This document shows positions 45,671 to 55,283 of a stretch of DNA of 64,000 nucleotides, one piece after another (position 1 is the first letter of the stretch; each line of letters opens with the position of its first letter). Origin of the DNA: Candidatus Gastranaerophilales bacterium (GTDB lineage Bacteria > Cyanobacteriota > Vampirovibrionia > Gastranaerophilales > Gastranaerophilaceae); assembly GCA_947625305.1 (NCBI GenBank), contig CANQNW010000010.1, forward strand, positions 1 through 64,000, read 5' to 3'. The notes beneath the pieces were generated by a model. It had not been told where the DNA came from. It saw only the letters and a list, made by a program, of their open reading frames with translations, and ran no database searches. Both the position numbers and the translations under genes were made by a program.

Positions 45671-46984
45671 ATGAAAGCAATCGTAATCGGAGCAGGACTT
45701 GCAGGCAGCGAGGCAGCACTGCAGCTTGCAAAACAGGGAATATATGTAGATTTATATGAAATGCGTCCTGATAAACAAACAGGAGCGCATAAAACAGGTA
45801 ATTTTGCCGAGTTCGTTTGTTCTAACAGTCTCGGTTCTTACGATATTACAAATGCCTCAGGACTTTTAAAACATGAAATGGAATTTTTAGGCTCGGAATT
45901 AATGCCTCTCATTATGGAATCACAAGTACCTGCAGGCGGAGCGCTTGCCATTGACAGAGTTCTTTTTTCTAAAAAAGTTACCGATAAAATATTATCTAAC
46001 CCTTTAATTAAAGTCATAAGGCAGGAAGTAAATTCAATAAATACGGATATTCCGACTATTATATCCTCAGGCCCTTTAACATCTGAAAGCTTATCAAAAT
46101 CCATAAAAGAATTTTTAGGAGAAAATTATTTATACTTTTTTGATGCAATAGCGCCAATCATCGAAAAAAATTCAATAAACTTTGATAAAGCATTTTATCT
46201 AAACCGTTACAACAAAGGGAATAAAGATTATATTAACTGTCCGATGAATAAAGAAGAATATGAAAACTTTTATAATATTCTTATTAATTCACCTAAAATT
46301 GAACTTAAATCCTTTGAAAAAAATGCAAAATTTTTTGAAGGGTGTCTGCCTATTGAAGTTATTGCGTCAAGAGGAGTTGATTCTCTCAGATTTGGGCCGT
46401 TAAAGCCCGTTGGACTTATTGATGAAAGAACGGGCATAACTAATTATGCCGTAGTTCAACTTCGTCAGGATGATAAACAGGCAAATTTATATAACCTTGT
46501 GGGATTTCAAACCAATCTTAAATGGGGAAGCCAAAAAGAATTAATTCAATCTATCCCCGGGCTTGAAAACGCAAATATCGTAAGATATGGAGTTATGCAC
46601 AGAAACACTTTTATAAACAGTCCTAAAACTCTCAATTCTGCTCTTCAATCGAGGAAAAATCCTAATATATTTTTTGCGGGACAAATTACAGGCACCGAAG
46701 GATACACTGAATCAATTGCCTCGGGACTTCTAGCAGGAATTAATATGGCAAGGTATATTAATAATAAACCGTTATTAAAACTTCCTAATGAAACTATGCT
46801 CGGAGCATTGATGAGTTATATTGCTTATGAAGGTCATACTTCCTTCCAGCCAATAAACTCAAATTGGGGAATTATGCCGCCCGTTAATGCGGATAAAAAA
46901 ATATTAAAAAATAAAAAACTTAAAAATGAACTGCTGGCTGATAGGGCAATAGAAACTCTTAAGAATTTTTTAAATACGATTTAA
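45671..46984 (+). CDS. trmFO: tRNA (uracil-5-)-methyltransferase, FAD/folate type
   Basis: A 437-aa enzyme that makes ribothymidine-54 of tRNA from methylene-THF and FADH2. The FAD-binding GAGLAGSEAALQLAKQG (7-23) begins the protein, then YEMRPDKQTGAHKT and the nucleophile-type Cys region (VCSNSLGS, ~47-54), the GPLTSESL loop and the C-terminal GTEGYTESIASGLLAGIN. Normal length. The last 26 bases overlap the convergent YkgJ gene. Confidence 0.96.
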   Translation: MKAIVIGAGLAGSEAALQLAKQGIYVDLYEMRPDKQTGAHKTGNFAEFVCSNSLGSYDITNASGLLKHEMEFLGSELMPLIMESQVPAGGALAIDRVLFSKKVTDKILSNPLIKVIRQEVNSINTDIPTIISSGPLTSESLSKSIKEFLGENYLYFFDAIAPIIEKNSINFDKAFYLNRYNKGNKDYINCPMNKEEYENFYNILINSPKIELKSFEKNAKFFEGCLPIEVIASRGVDSLRFGPLKPVGLIDERTGITNYAVVQLRQDDKQANLYNLVGFQTNLKWGSQKELIQSIPGLENANIVRYGVMHRNTFINSPKTLNSALQSRKNPNIFFAGQITGTEGYTESIASGLLAGINMARYINNKPLLKLPNETMLGALMSYIAYEGHTSFQPINSNWGIMPPVNADKKILKNKKLKNELLADRAIETLKNFLNTI

Positions 46985-47363
46985 ATTCTTTATCCGCCTC
47001 AAAATAATAACCGCAGCCTTTTAAAGGTTTTCCTCCGTTTATTAAAAATTTTGTATTTACTCTCGGATACTGTCTGCACCCAAGCCCTCTAAAAAAATAT
47101 ACTCTGCATTTGTTATCATCAGATATTTCCCTGCATGTGAATAACAAAGCACCTGTTTCACTTTTTCCCGAAACATAAAAATTTTTAAAATGCTTATTCC
47201 ACTTTTTTACTTTTTCAAACTGTTCTTCTGTTTTTATAGGCTCATCTTCTATGTATAACAATATATTTCTGCAGCACGCCCCGCATTTTTTGCAATTACC
47301 CTTTCTTACATATTTTGATGAAGATACTTTTTGTATAAAAAATTTTATATATTTAAACATCAA
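46959..47363 (-). CDS. YkgJ-family cysteine-cluster protein
   Basis: A 134-aa protein with the Cys-rich Fe-S-type signature CKKCGACCRNI (~24-34) and a later set CREIS, CRVYFF, CRQYPR and a last GCGY (~117-120), which together can bind a metal cluster. YkgJ proteins are widespread zinc- or iron-binding proteins of unclear function. It is the last gene of the TPR-lipoprotein operon and overlaps the previous gene by ATGA. The other end overlaps convergent trmFO by 26 bases. Confidence 0.8.
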   Translation of the reverse strand: MMFKYIKFFIQKVSSSKYVRKGNCKKCGACCRNILLYIEDEPIKTEEQFEKVKKWNKHFKNFYVSGKSETGALLFTCREISDDNKCRVYFFRGLGCRQYPRVNTKFLINGGKPLKGCGYYFEADKEFKSYLKNS

Positions 47364-47761
47364 TAAACCATAAATTCCTTATGTGCAAACGGATAATTTT
47401 TCTTATTCAGGTAAAAGAATTGCAAAATATATCGTCCCGGCTTTTGAATGTATATATAATCCCTGTATACTTTAGAATATGTATCAATATAAATATCTTT
47501 TGTCATATTTATTGAATAACCCCAATTAGAGGTTTTTTCATTTTGGTTTGATACCTGCATTCTTACACCTGAATATTTAAGCCCTTCAGGTAATACAAGC
47601 GCATAATATATCCTTGTTTTTACGGGGAAATTTCTTTCTATCCTTTTTATGCTTTGATTTGTAATTGTTTCCTGCGACAGTATTATATATGGTTTTTCTT
47701 TTTTAAAACCGGTACAAATTAATAAAGGAAATATTAATAAAATTAATAATATTTTTTTCAT
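47360..47761 (-). CDS. Predicted lipoprotein, unknown
   Basis: A 133-aa exported protein. Signal peptide MKKILLILLIFPLLIC with Cys16 as a candidate lipidation site (LLIC), then TGF and a beta-rich domain with repeated Tyr/Ile strands (PVKTRIYYALVLP; RDYIYIQKPGRYILQFFYL). The beta-rich fold could be a small Ig-like domain. It starts by TAATG overlap with the TPR gene and is followed by ykgJ (ATGA). No family recognised. Confidence 0.65.
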   Translation of the reverse strand: MKKILLILLIFPLLICTGFKKEKPYIILSQETITNQSIKRIERNFPVKTRIYYALVLPEGLKYSGVRMQVSNQNEKTSNWGYSINMTKDIYIDTYSKVYRDYIYIQKPGRYILQFFYLNKKNYPFAHKEFMVY

Positions 47762-49803
47762 TACTGTTTAGTTGTTTCCTGCGGAGGAAGTTTTTTCTTC
47801 AAATTATTGACTTTATTTTGTATATTATTTTTTAAATTTTTGTCCTGAGTGCAATTAACAAACTTTTCATAATTTTCAATTGCGGAATTAAGATTATTTT
47901 CTTTTTCATAAGCAAGACCTAATGCATAATAAGCATAAGCGTAATCACTTTTTAACTCTACCACCTTTTCAAAACAAACTTTTGCCTCATCAAGCTTGTT
48001 TTGCTCAGCCAAGCATAAACCTTTATTAAAATATGCATCAGGATTATCCGGTGTTGTATTTATTGCCTCGTCATAAGCTTTTATGGCATCATCAAGCTGA
48101 TTTAATCCTTTATATGTATTTCCTATTTTTATATTAATAAATTCATCCTTGGGATTTGCGCCGTATGCCTTTTGATATTGAGTTAAAGCAGATTTATAAT
48201 CCTTATTTTTATAATAATTATCTCCCATACTTACAAAATATGTGAAATTTTCGGCAGGATTGTTATCTTTATTTGCCTCTATTGCTTTTTCGTATATTAT
48301 TTTAGCCTCATCGGTTTTATCATATTTACTTAAAGTTTTTCCGTATGCGGAAAGAACTTCAGGATTATCGGGAGCAATAGACATAGCTCTTTCAAAATAC
48401 TCTGTCATTTTAGATTTCGAGCCTGTCTTTTCATAAGCATTCGCAATAGCAATATATAATAACGGATTATCTCCATCATACTTAAGCGCATTTTCATATG
48501 CGGTTACTGCCTTTTTATAATTTCCCGTTTGCGAATAGCTGTCACCCTGCGCGCAGTATGCTTTTATTAAATAATCTTTAGCTGTTTTGTTAGCGGGGTC
48601 TTTCGTCAGAATATTATTGTATAGTGCAATAGCTTCTTCATATCTTTTTTGTGCGTGCATCGCAATTGCTTTATTTAAAACATACTCGCCGTTATCCGGG
48701 AAAGAGGCTATTAAACTGTCATATACACTTATTGCCTCATCATAACGTTTTGCCAGATGATACGATTTTGCAAGTTCTTTTTGGATATCAGTGTTTTTAG
48801 GTGATATTTTTCTGCCTTCTTCCAGCATTTTTACGGCATTTTCGTAATCACCTTTTTTAGAATATATTATTCCTGCATTGAGATAAGCTACTTCGTTATC
48901 TTTAACTTCCGAAATATATTTATTATACTGTTCAAGAGCCTCATCATACTTTTCTTTATCCGCCAATAAGTTTGCGAAGTCAAATCTTATTGAATTCATA
49001 TCGGGATTAATATCCAAGACTTTTGAAAATTCCTGTTCCGCCTCACTATCTTTAGACTGTGCAAGATAAACATACGCAAGATTTGCCCTTGCAACATAAT
49101 CATCTTTATCTTTTTCAACAGCCTTTTTTAATATTTTTTCGGCATTATTAAAATCCGATATACGATAAAGTGCAAGCCCGTAATTTGAATAATCTTCAAA
49201 ATTATTAGGGTCTTTTAAATATAAATCATTGTATATTTTTACGGCATCCTGAGGCTTATTCATCCTCAAATATAAAGATGCCATATTTTCTCGTGCATCA
49301 AGGGCATCAGGATAATAATTTAAAAACATTTGGTAATATTTAATAGCTTCCTCATCTTCTTTTAAATGAGTTTTTACACTAGCTAAGTTTAAATAATTAT
49401 ATTTATATTCGGGAAAGATTTTCATAGCCTGAGAATATGCGTCATCGGCATTTTTGTAATCCTGTATCTGCTCATATATATTACCAAGGCTTATATAAAT
49501 AAAAGCATCATTCGGTCTTAATTTTAAAGCCTTCTTATATGCCTCTGAGGCATTAGCCCACTGACCGAGTTCTGTATACATTCCGCCAAGTTTTGTATAT
49601 AACAGAGCATCATCGGGCGATAATTGAACAGCTTTATTTAAACTTTCAACAGCCTCCGTGTATTTCCCGTTATCTGCCTGAGTGCAGGCTTGTTTATAAT
49701 ACTGATTTGCCTCGGGTGTCATTGCATACACAGATGCGGAAAAAACTCCCGATAATATTATTCCCGTTAATATTCTCTTGATATTTATGATACATCCCTC
49801 CAT
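47761..49803 (-). CDS. Exported tetratricopeptide-repeat protein
   Basis: A ~680-aa protein with a signal peptide (NIKRILTGIILSGVFSASVYA) and a long array of TPR units (about 18 34-residue repeats such as NAAIYYSKKGDYENAV type) ending in a Lys/Pro/Gln tail. It probably scaffolds periplasmic or outer-membrane assemblies. The start is uncertain: the ATG at 49803 lacks a Shine-Dalgarno, whereas GGAGGG sits 7 bases before an ATA codon at 49785 in frame, and the ATG right after GGAGGG is out of frame. The lipoprotein gene follows by TAATG. Confidence 0.8.
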   Translation of the reverse strand: MEGCIINIKRILTGIILSGVFSASVYAMTPEANQYYKQACTQADNGKYTEAVESLNKAVQLSPDDALLYTKLGGMYTELGQWANASEAYKKALKLRPNDAFIYISLGNIYEQIQDYKNADDAYSQAMKIFPEYKYNYLNLASVKTHLKEDEEAIKYYQMFLNYYPDALDARENMASLYLRMNKPQDAVKIYNDLYLKDPNNFEDYSNYGLALYRISDFNNAEKILKKAVEKDKDDYVARANLAYVYLAQSKDSEAEQEFSKVLDINPDMNSIRFDFANLLADKEKYDEALEQYNKYISEVKDNEVAYLNAGIIYSKKGDYENAVKMLEEGRKISPKNTDIQKELAKSYHLAKRYDEAISVYDSLIASFPDNGEYVLNKAIAMHAQKRYEEAIALYNNILTKDPANKTAKDYLIKAYCAQGDSYSQTGNYKKAVTAYENALKYDGDNPLLYIAIANAYEKTGSKSKMTEYFERAMSIAPDNPEVLSAYGKTLSKYDKTDEAKIIYEKAIEANKDNNPAENFTYFVSMGDNYYKNKDYKSALTQYQKAYGANPKDEFINIKIGNTYKGLNQLDDAIKAYDEAINTTPDNPDAYFNKGLCLAEQNKLDEAKVCFEKVVELKSDYAYAYYALGLAYEKENNLNSAIENYEKFVNCTQDKNLKNNIQNKVNNLKKKLPPQETTKQ

Positions 49804-49852
49804 ATACATGTAAATTATCTTATTTAATTTAAAAAAAATCAATGTATTAAAA

Positions 49853-50080
49853 ATTTCTTCCATCAAAGTTAAGACTGCAAAAACGTGGAAATGCTTATTT
49901 AAGGTCATAACGTAATGCAGAGATATTGAGAAAAACCCCAAATAACAAAAGAAGTAATTGATGAAAACGGTCGGTTTCATATAGGCGATATCAGCGGATA
50001 AAGACGGTTATATTAAGCCAAAAACTTCTGCAAAAAAGGTTAAAAGTAAAGAACTTATTAAATGGTATGAATCGTTATAA
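49853..50080 (+). pseudogene. Decayed AMP-binding acyl-CoA synthetase fragment
   Basis: Read in three frames, this stretch spells a broken piece of an acyl-CoA synthetase: KVKTAKN, then (frameshift) VEMLI-stop-GHNVMQRY-stop-EKPQITKEVIDENGRFHIGDIS, then (frameshift) ADKDGYIK and a short tail KELIKWYESL-stop. Compare the family pattern [30 protein letters not shown]. There are in-frame stops at 49900-49902 and 49927-49929 and at least two frame changes. No functional copy is nearby. The tail overlaps the 3' end of the convergent yihY gene. Confidence 0.7.
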
Positions 50081-50923
50081 TGATTTATCGGCACTTGAGT
50101 TAAGACGATTATAAACCCTTGAATTTATTTCACCGCCGATAAGAACTATTAAAGAAGTATAATAGAGCCATACCATCAAAATTGCGAAAGCTCCGATTGT
50201 TCCGTATACTTTGTTATATGCATTTAAATTACTTAAATATAGGGAAAAACACCAAGAACCCAGCATCCATAAGAAACTGAAAAATAAAGTGCCGGGAAGA
50301 ACACTTCTGAATTTTATCTTATCATTGCCTTCAATACAGGGGAGAATAAAATAATTTCCCAAAGCACAAAAGACAAGAGCCAAATATGATACGGGCCATC
50401 TTATTACAGATATAATATCTATTGATAACTTAGATAATATTGTATATTGTAATGTAAAATCTAAAAATACTTTACCAAGAACTATTAAATTAACCGCTAA
50501 AAACAAAAGCAGGGAATTAACAAAAACCATAATAACGGCAAGGCTTCTTGTATATATAAAACTTCTTGTTTCTTCAATTGCATAGGCTCTGTTCAGACCT
50601 TTTATAATAACGGCAAGTGCGTTAGATGCAAGCCATATTGTAATAACAAGCCCAAAAATAGCAATTAACTTACCCTGTTTAAATATCATAGCCTCATTTA
50701 AAGTATTCAAGATTAAAGATGCCACGTCTTTTGGCGCAATATTAGTTAAAAAGTTTAAAATTGGAGTGATTAAAGTTTTTTTACCCATCCACGCAAAAAG
50801 AGAGGTTAAAAACAATAAGAAAGGGAACAAGCCCAAAATAAACCAGAAAGCCATTTCGGCAGCCACACCGAAAAAGTCCTGATCTATAATTTTTTTTACA
50901 AGGGATTCTATATATTTTCTCAT
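50075..50923 (-). CDS. YihY/BrkB-family inner-membrane protein
   Basis: A 282-aa protein with six hydrophobic segments. The family opening AAEMAFWFILGLFPFLLFLTS (~20-40) and the later GTLFFSFLWMLGSWCFSLYLS and AFAILMVWLYYTSLIVLIGGEIN are typical. The UPF0761 (YihY) family is often called RNase BN by early error; its molecular role is not settled, although transport or stress roles are proposed. Overlaps nrnA by ATGA, so both are translated from one message. Confidence 0.9.
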   Translation of the reverse strand: MRKYIESLVKKIIDQDFFGVAAEMAFWFILGLFPFLLFLTSLFAWMGKKTLITPILNFLTNIAPKDVASLILNTLNEAMIFKQGKLIAIFGLVITIWLASNALAVIIKGLNRAYAIEETRSFIYTRSLAVIMVFVNSLLLFLAVNLIVLGKVFLDFTLQYTILSKLSIDIISVIRWPVSYLALVFCALGNYFILPCIEGNDKIKFRSVLPGTLFFSFLWMLGSWCFSLYLSNLNAYNKVYGTIGAFAILMVWLYYTSLIVLIGGEINSRVYNRLNSSADKSL

Positions 50924-51891
50924 TCCAGTTCACTTTGAATTCGTTTTAAAAGTTTATCATAAGCAATAGCTATAGGTTTCTTAATGGTACATCCTGCGGC
51001 AAAAGTATGACCGCCTCCGCCGAAATCTACAACTATAGGAATTAAATCTAAAGTTTTACTGCGCAGACTGATTTTTGTAAATCCTTCTTTTGTTTCTTTT
51101 AATATTGCAGCCACCTCAACATTTTTAGAAGTCCTTAAAACTTCTACTATACCCTCTGTGAAATCATCAGTTGCATTAAATTTACTCATATCACTTCTTG
51201 TAATTTTAGAGAAAGCTATTTTACCGTTATTGTAAAAAACGGTATTAGAAACAACATATGCCTGAAATTGCACCATTGATTGAGGTTTTGTTTCATAGCA
51301 GGCTCTAAATTCATAAGTAGGCGAAACACCCAGCCTTACTAAATCTGCCGCAAGCATAAATGTCTCGGGAGTTGTATTTTCGTACTTAAATCCTCCGGTA
51401 TCAGTTAATAATGAAGTATAAATACATCTTGCAACATCTTTTGGAATTTCAAATTCCCAGTCTTTAAATATTTTATAAAGGATTATACCGACACAAGCCG
51501 CATCCCCGTCAATAATATTTAAATCACCGTAACCCACATTGGTTTTATGATGATCAATATTTACTTTATATTTAGCATTATCAAAAATGTTTGTTCCGTA
51601 AACAAGCCTGTCTTTAGATGCAACATCTACCGCAATTGCCAAATCATAAACTTTATTTTTATCAAGACTTTGAACATCAATAAATTTATTTGATTGAGGC
51701 AAAAAAGTATAAATATTAGGCAATGCACCGACTATAACTGAATCTGCTTTTTTATTAAAAAATTTTTCTATCATTATACTTAATGCAAGATTTGATCCCA
51801 GTGTATCGCCATCGGGACTGACATGCGAAAATATAACAATATTCTCTGCCTCACTTATTTTATTTTTTAACTCTAAAGAAAAATCATTCAT
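50920..51891 (-). CDS. nrnA: Oligoribonuclease/pAp phosphatase, DHH family
   Basis: A 323-aa DHH-DHHA1 phosphoesterase. The metal motif IFSHVSPDGDTLGSNLAL (~19-36) is DHH motif I, VDVASKDRL motif II, VNIDHHKTN (~107-115) motif III, LLTDTGGFKYENTTP motif IV, and the DHHA1 end has DFGGGGHTFAAGC. NrnA degrades short RNAs and dephosphorylates 3'-phosphoadenosine phosphate; the latter is the by-product of PAPS-dependent sulfotransferases, one of which sits at 3418. Whether this is the same pathway cannot be told. Confidence 0.93.
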   Translation of the reverse strand: MNDFSLELKNKISEAENIVIFSHVSPDGDTLGSNLALSIMIEKFFNKKADSVIVGALPNIYTFLPQSNKFIDVQSLDKNKVYDLAIAVDVASKDRLVYGTNIFDNAKYKVNIDHHKTNVGYGDLNIIDGDAACVGIILYKIFKDWEFEIPKDVARCIYTSLLTDTGGFKYENTTPETFMLAADLVRLGVSPTYEFRACYETKPQSMVQFQAYVVSNTVFYNNGKIAFSKITRSDMSKFNATDDFTEGIVEVLRTSKNVEVAAILKETKEGFTKISLRSKTLDLIPIVVDFGGGGHTFAAGCTIKKPIAIAYDKLLKRIQSELE

Positions 51892-51961
51892 ACTTTTATT
51901 CTAGTCAGCTGCTGCTGAAAATTTCCCCATAAGATTATTATACAATAAAAAATAAAAACTT

Positions 51962-52999
51962 CTAGGGTTTAATCAAAACCTTTAATGCTCTGCCGTTCAT
52001 ATGTTTTATTAAAGCCTCTTCAGCTTTTTCTAAAGGCATGGTTTCCGTAATAAGCTTTTCCACCTCCACTTCACCCTCCGCTATAAGCCTTAATGCCTCT
52101 CTAAAATATAATGGAGTATGATGAAAAATACTTATAACTTTTATTTCGTCATAATGAAGTCTTCTTGTATCAATATTTATAGAACTTCCTTCCTTACAGC
52201 CTCCAAAAAGATGAACAACACCGCCCCTTCTTACGAAAGTAAACATTCTCTCCCATATTTCGGGCAGACCGACACATTCAACAGCTACATCAAGCCCCTT
52301 TTTGCCTTCCGAAAAATCAATAAAAATTTTTTCGGGATTTTTATATTTTGTTAAATCAATAATTTCATCGGCGCCGCCAAATTCTTTTGCCAATTTTAGC
52401 TTTAAAGGATTTCTTCCTGCCGCTATAACTCTTGCACCCTTTAATTTAGCCATTCTTACAAACATTTGCCCGATTGGGCCTAAACCAACAACTCCTACCG
52501 TCTGCCCTGCTTTTATGCCTGTTTTTTCTATTCCGTGAACAACATTAGCCAAGGGTTCAGAAAATGCCGCCTTTTCAAAACTTAAACCATCAGGGAGTTT
52601 TAACAAATTTCTTTTTACTATTGCAGCGGGAATATTTATATATTCAGAATATGCTCCGTTTAAAAATTCTAAATTTTCGCAGAGATTATATTCTCCCCGC
52701 TTGCAGAAAAAACACTTTCCGCAAGGAGCCGAATTAGCGGCAACAACTCTATCTCCGACATTAAAACCGACTACATCTTTTCCTACTTTATTAATAATCC
52801 CCGAAAACTCATGCCCGAAACCTGACGGTACTTTCTTTATTAATACGGGATGACCTCGTCTGTATGTTTTAACATCTGTTCCGCAAGTAAGTGCAGCCAT
52901 AATCTTAACTTGAACTTCGCCTGCTTTTGGCTCTTTTATATCAACCTCCTCGAACTTTACATTCAAGGGAGAATAAAATTGCAATGATTTCATTTTCAT
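51962..52999 (-). CDS. Zinc-dependent medium-chain alcohol dehydrogenase (1)
   Basis: A 345-aa MDR enzyme. The catalytic zinc site has Cys in ALTCGTDV and the GHEFSG motif (~66-71); the structural zinc site is CGKCFFCKRGEYNLC (four Cys). The NAD-binding GLGPIGQM (~173-180) is present. Closest shape is threonine/sorbitol-type dehydrogenases; substrate unknown. It starts by ATGA overlap with the next ADH gene upstream, and both sit after trmD. Confidence 0.85.
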   Translation of the reverse strand: MKMKSLQFYSPLNVKFEEVDIKEPKAGEVQVKIMAALTCGTDVKTYRRGHPVLIKKVPSGFGHEFSGIINKVGKDVVGFNVGDRVVAANSAPCGKCFFCKRGEYNLCENLEFLNGAYSEYINIPAAIVKRNLLKLPDGLSFEKAAFSEPLANVVHGIEKTGIKAGQTVGVVGLGPIGQMFVRMAKLKGARVIAAGRNPLKLKLAKEFGGADEIIDLTKYKNPEKIFIDFSEGKKGLDVAVECVGLPEIWERMFTFVRRGGVVHLFGGCKEGSSINIDTRRLHYDEIKVISIFHHTPLYFREALRLIAEGEVEVEKLITETMPLEKAEEALIKHMNGRALKVLIKP

Positions 53000-54009
53000 A
53001 TTTTAATAAAAGCCTTCATAATTTTATTGGATAGTGTATCATTTACCGCATCATTAAGCCGTTCCAGAGAATAAACTTCAGATATCCCCTCGACATGTAC
53101 TTTTCCGGATTCTAATAATTCCATAGAATCCTCTAAATCCATCGGAGAAGGGGAGTAACTTCCCATAACGGTTAATTCTCTGTAATAAATATCATTATTT
53201 TTAAATCCTGCAAGATTATCTTTTGTGCTTGAAAATACAAGAATTTTTCCTCCGTCTCTGACTGCATTTACCGCAAAATCTAAAGCTCTTGAAGAACCTG
53301 CCGTTAAAAATACATTGTCAAAACCAAATGGAGCATAATTTTTCATTTCATTCAACACAAGACCTTCCTCTTGAATTAAAAATGATTTTTCAAACCCAAA
53401 GTTTTCTGATAAACAAACTCTTTCGTAGATTAAATCACAACCGAAAGCTTTATTACCTAATGCCTTTACTGCCTGTCCCATTAATATTCCAATTGAGCCC
53501 AGCCCGATTATAAGATTATTTGTGCCGTCTTTAAGCCCTGTTCTTTTTACAGCCCTGACACAACAGCCTAAAGGTTCTAAAAATGATGCTTCTATATCGG
53601 ATAAATTTAAATTTACATTAAATACGGTGTTTTGAAGGTGTTCTTCTGATACATAAATATATTCAGCAAATCCGCCCGGAACTATATTTGTACTTTTAAA
53701 ATGACGGCACATTGAATAATTACCGCCCCAGCAATATATACAGTTAAAGCAAGGGACATGATGACCTAAAACCACTTTATCGCCAACGGCAAAATTTGTA
53801 TTGGATTTAATCTCAACAATTTCACCCACAACCTCATGACCTAAAACAGCGCCGTCTTTTGCTTTTCCTGTTCTTATTTTAACAATATCGGAACCGCAGA
53901 GCCCGCATCCTATAACCTTAATTATTGCTCCGTTTTCATACTCGTCCAATAAGGGACGAGGAATATCCTGAATTTCAAATTTATTATTATTTAAAACAGC
54001 AGCTTTCAT
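52996..54009 (-). CDS. Zinc-dependent medium-chain alcohol dehydrogenase (2)
   Basis: A 337-aa MDR enzyme with GCGLCGSDI (catalytic Cys), GHEVVGE, structural zinc CFNCIYCWGGNYSMC, and GLGSIGILMG for NAD. It is clearly a relative of the downstream gene but not a recent duplicate. The ATG at 54009 has GAGGG five bases before it; the longer frame starts at GTG and is rejected. The pair could handle one pathway (for example polyol or amino-alcohol oxidation), but nothing around it names a substrate. Confidence 0.85.
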   Translation of the reverse strand: MKAAVLNNNKFEIQDIPRPLLDEYENGAIIKVIGCGLCGSDIVKIRTGKAKDGAVLGHEVVGEIVEIKSNTNFAVGDKVVLGHHVPCFNCIYCWGGNYSMCRHFKSTNIVPGGFAEYIYVSEEHLQNTVFNVNLNLSDIEASFLEPLGCCVRAVKRTGLKDGTNNLIIGLGSIGILMGQAVKALGNKAFGCDLIYERVCLSENFGFEKSFLIQEEGLVLNEMKNYAPFGFDNVFLTAGSSRALDFAVNAVRDGGKILVFSSTKDNLAGFKNNDIYYRELTVMGSYSPSPMDLEDSMELLESGKVHVEGISEVYSLERLNDAVNDTLSNKIMKAFIKI

Positions 54010-54030
54010 AATTTCCCTCACTTGAATATT

Positions 54031-54765
54031 TTAAATCAAATTATTTTTTTTTAAAATTTTTTTATCATATTCCGATAATTCGGTTTTTAAAAATTTTTCA
54101 TATAAATCAGGTCTTTTTTGTTTTGTAACTATAAATTGCTGGAGCCTTCGCCATTCCTTTATTTTTTCATGATTACCCGATACAAGTACTTCAGGAACAT
54201 TAAGTCCCATATACTCTCTCGGTTTTGTATAATGAGGATGTTCTAAAAGCCCGTCATAATGAGAATCATTTTCTTTTGAGTCCTCATCACCTAAAGCACC
54301 CTCTATCATCCTTGTTACGGTGTCAATAATACATAATGCAGGCATTTCCCCGCCTGTTAATACGAAATCACCTATTGAAACTTCTTCAGCCTTAGTTATT
54401 TGTTTAATCCTATCGTCAAATCCTTCATAATGACCGCAAATTATAATTAACTGATTGTATTGACCGAATTTCTTTGCCATTTCTTGGTTAAATACTTTTC
54501 CTTGAGGTGACATTATGATAGTTTTTGAATTTTCCGATTTTTCAATACTGTTATAAGCATCAATATACGGCTGACAGGATAATAGCATGCCTGCACCTCC
54601 GCCATAAGGAGTATCATCAACCTTTTTATGCCTATCAAGGGTATAATCTCTCGGATTAACAGCATTTATACTTATAAGATTTCTTTCCGATGCTCTTTTT
54701 AATATACTGAAATCGGAGGAAGATTTAATTATTTCCGGAAATAGAGATAATACAACAAAATTCAA
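54031..54765 (-). CDS. trmD: tRNA (guanine-37-N1)-methyltransferase
   Basis: A 244-aa SPOUT enzyme that makes m1G37, preventing frameshifting. Knot motifs are seen: DDTPYGGGAGML (~51-62), MSPQGKVFNQ, CGHYEGFDDRI (~112-122), SIGDFVLTGGEMPALCIID (~131-149) and HPHYTKPREY (catalytic region). Normal length; overlaps rimM by 4 bases. The usual neighbours rpsP and rplS are absent. Confidence 0.96.
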   Translation of the reverse strand: MNFVVLSLFPEIIKSSSDFSILKRASERNLISINAVNPRDYTLDRHKKVDDTPYGGGAGMLLSCQPYIDAYNSIEKSENSKTIIMSPQGKVFNQEMAKKFGQYNQLIIICGHYEGFDDRIKQITKAEEVSIGDFVLTGGEMPALCIIDTVTRMIEGALGDEDSKENDSHYDGLLEHPHYTKPREYMGLNVPEVLVSGNHEKIKEWRRLQQFIVTKQKRPDLYEKFLKTELSEYDKKILKKNNLI

Positions 54766-55277
54766 CTTATTAAACCTTCTATATTATTTACGACAACTCT
54801 TTTATTTCTTATGTCAACAACGGGAACAAGTTCCTTGACAAAGGGAACAAGATGTTCTTTATTATTAGCATCTTTAACGGAAATAAGATTATTTGCGAGA
54901 TTTTCTCCGACTGCACTTATAACTCCTATGGCACTTCCATCTTCGTCAAATACCTCCATTCCGATTAAGTCGCTGATAAGATATTCATCGTTTTCGAGCG
55001 ATTTTTCAACCTCATTTTTTGAAAGATATATGTCACACCCTTTATATATTTCAACTTCGTTAATATTATTAAATTCTTTAAATTTAATTATCGCAAAATG
55101 CTTATGAAATCTTACAGAAGTAACATTTAACTCAATATATTCATTATCTTTTTTAACGAATACTTTTTTTAAAACTTCAATTTGGTGTTCTCTGCCTTTT
55201 GAAAAACCTGCTTTTACTTCGCCTTTGACACCATGAAAATTAAGAATTTTTGCAACGGAAATTAAATTATCAGACAT
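54762..55277 (-). CDS. rimM: Ribosome maturation factor
   Basis: A 171-aa 16S rRNA-processing factor that helps assemble the 30S head. The N-terminal PRC-like barrel starts VAKILNFHGVKGEVKAGFSK; the C-terminal PRC domain has YLISDLIGMEVFDEDGSAIG and VPFVKELVPVVDIRNKRVVV. Its 3' end overlaps trmD by ATGA, and it lies 6 bases after the RGG/zinc-ribbon gene, so the three form one operon. Confidence 0.94.
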   Translation of the reverse strand: MSDNLISVAKILNFHGVKGEVKAGFSKGREHQIEVLKKVFVKKDNEYIELNVTSVRFHKHFAIIKFKEFNNINEVEIYKGCDIYLSKNEVEKSLENDEYLISDLIGMEVFDEDGSAIGVISAVGENLANNLISVKDANNKEHLVPFVKELVPVVDIRNKRVVVNNIEGLIS

Positions 55278-55283
55278 AATTAA

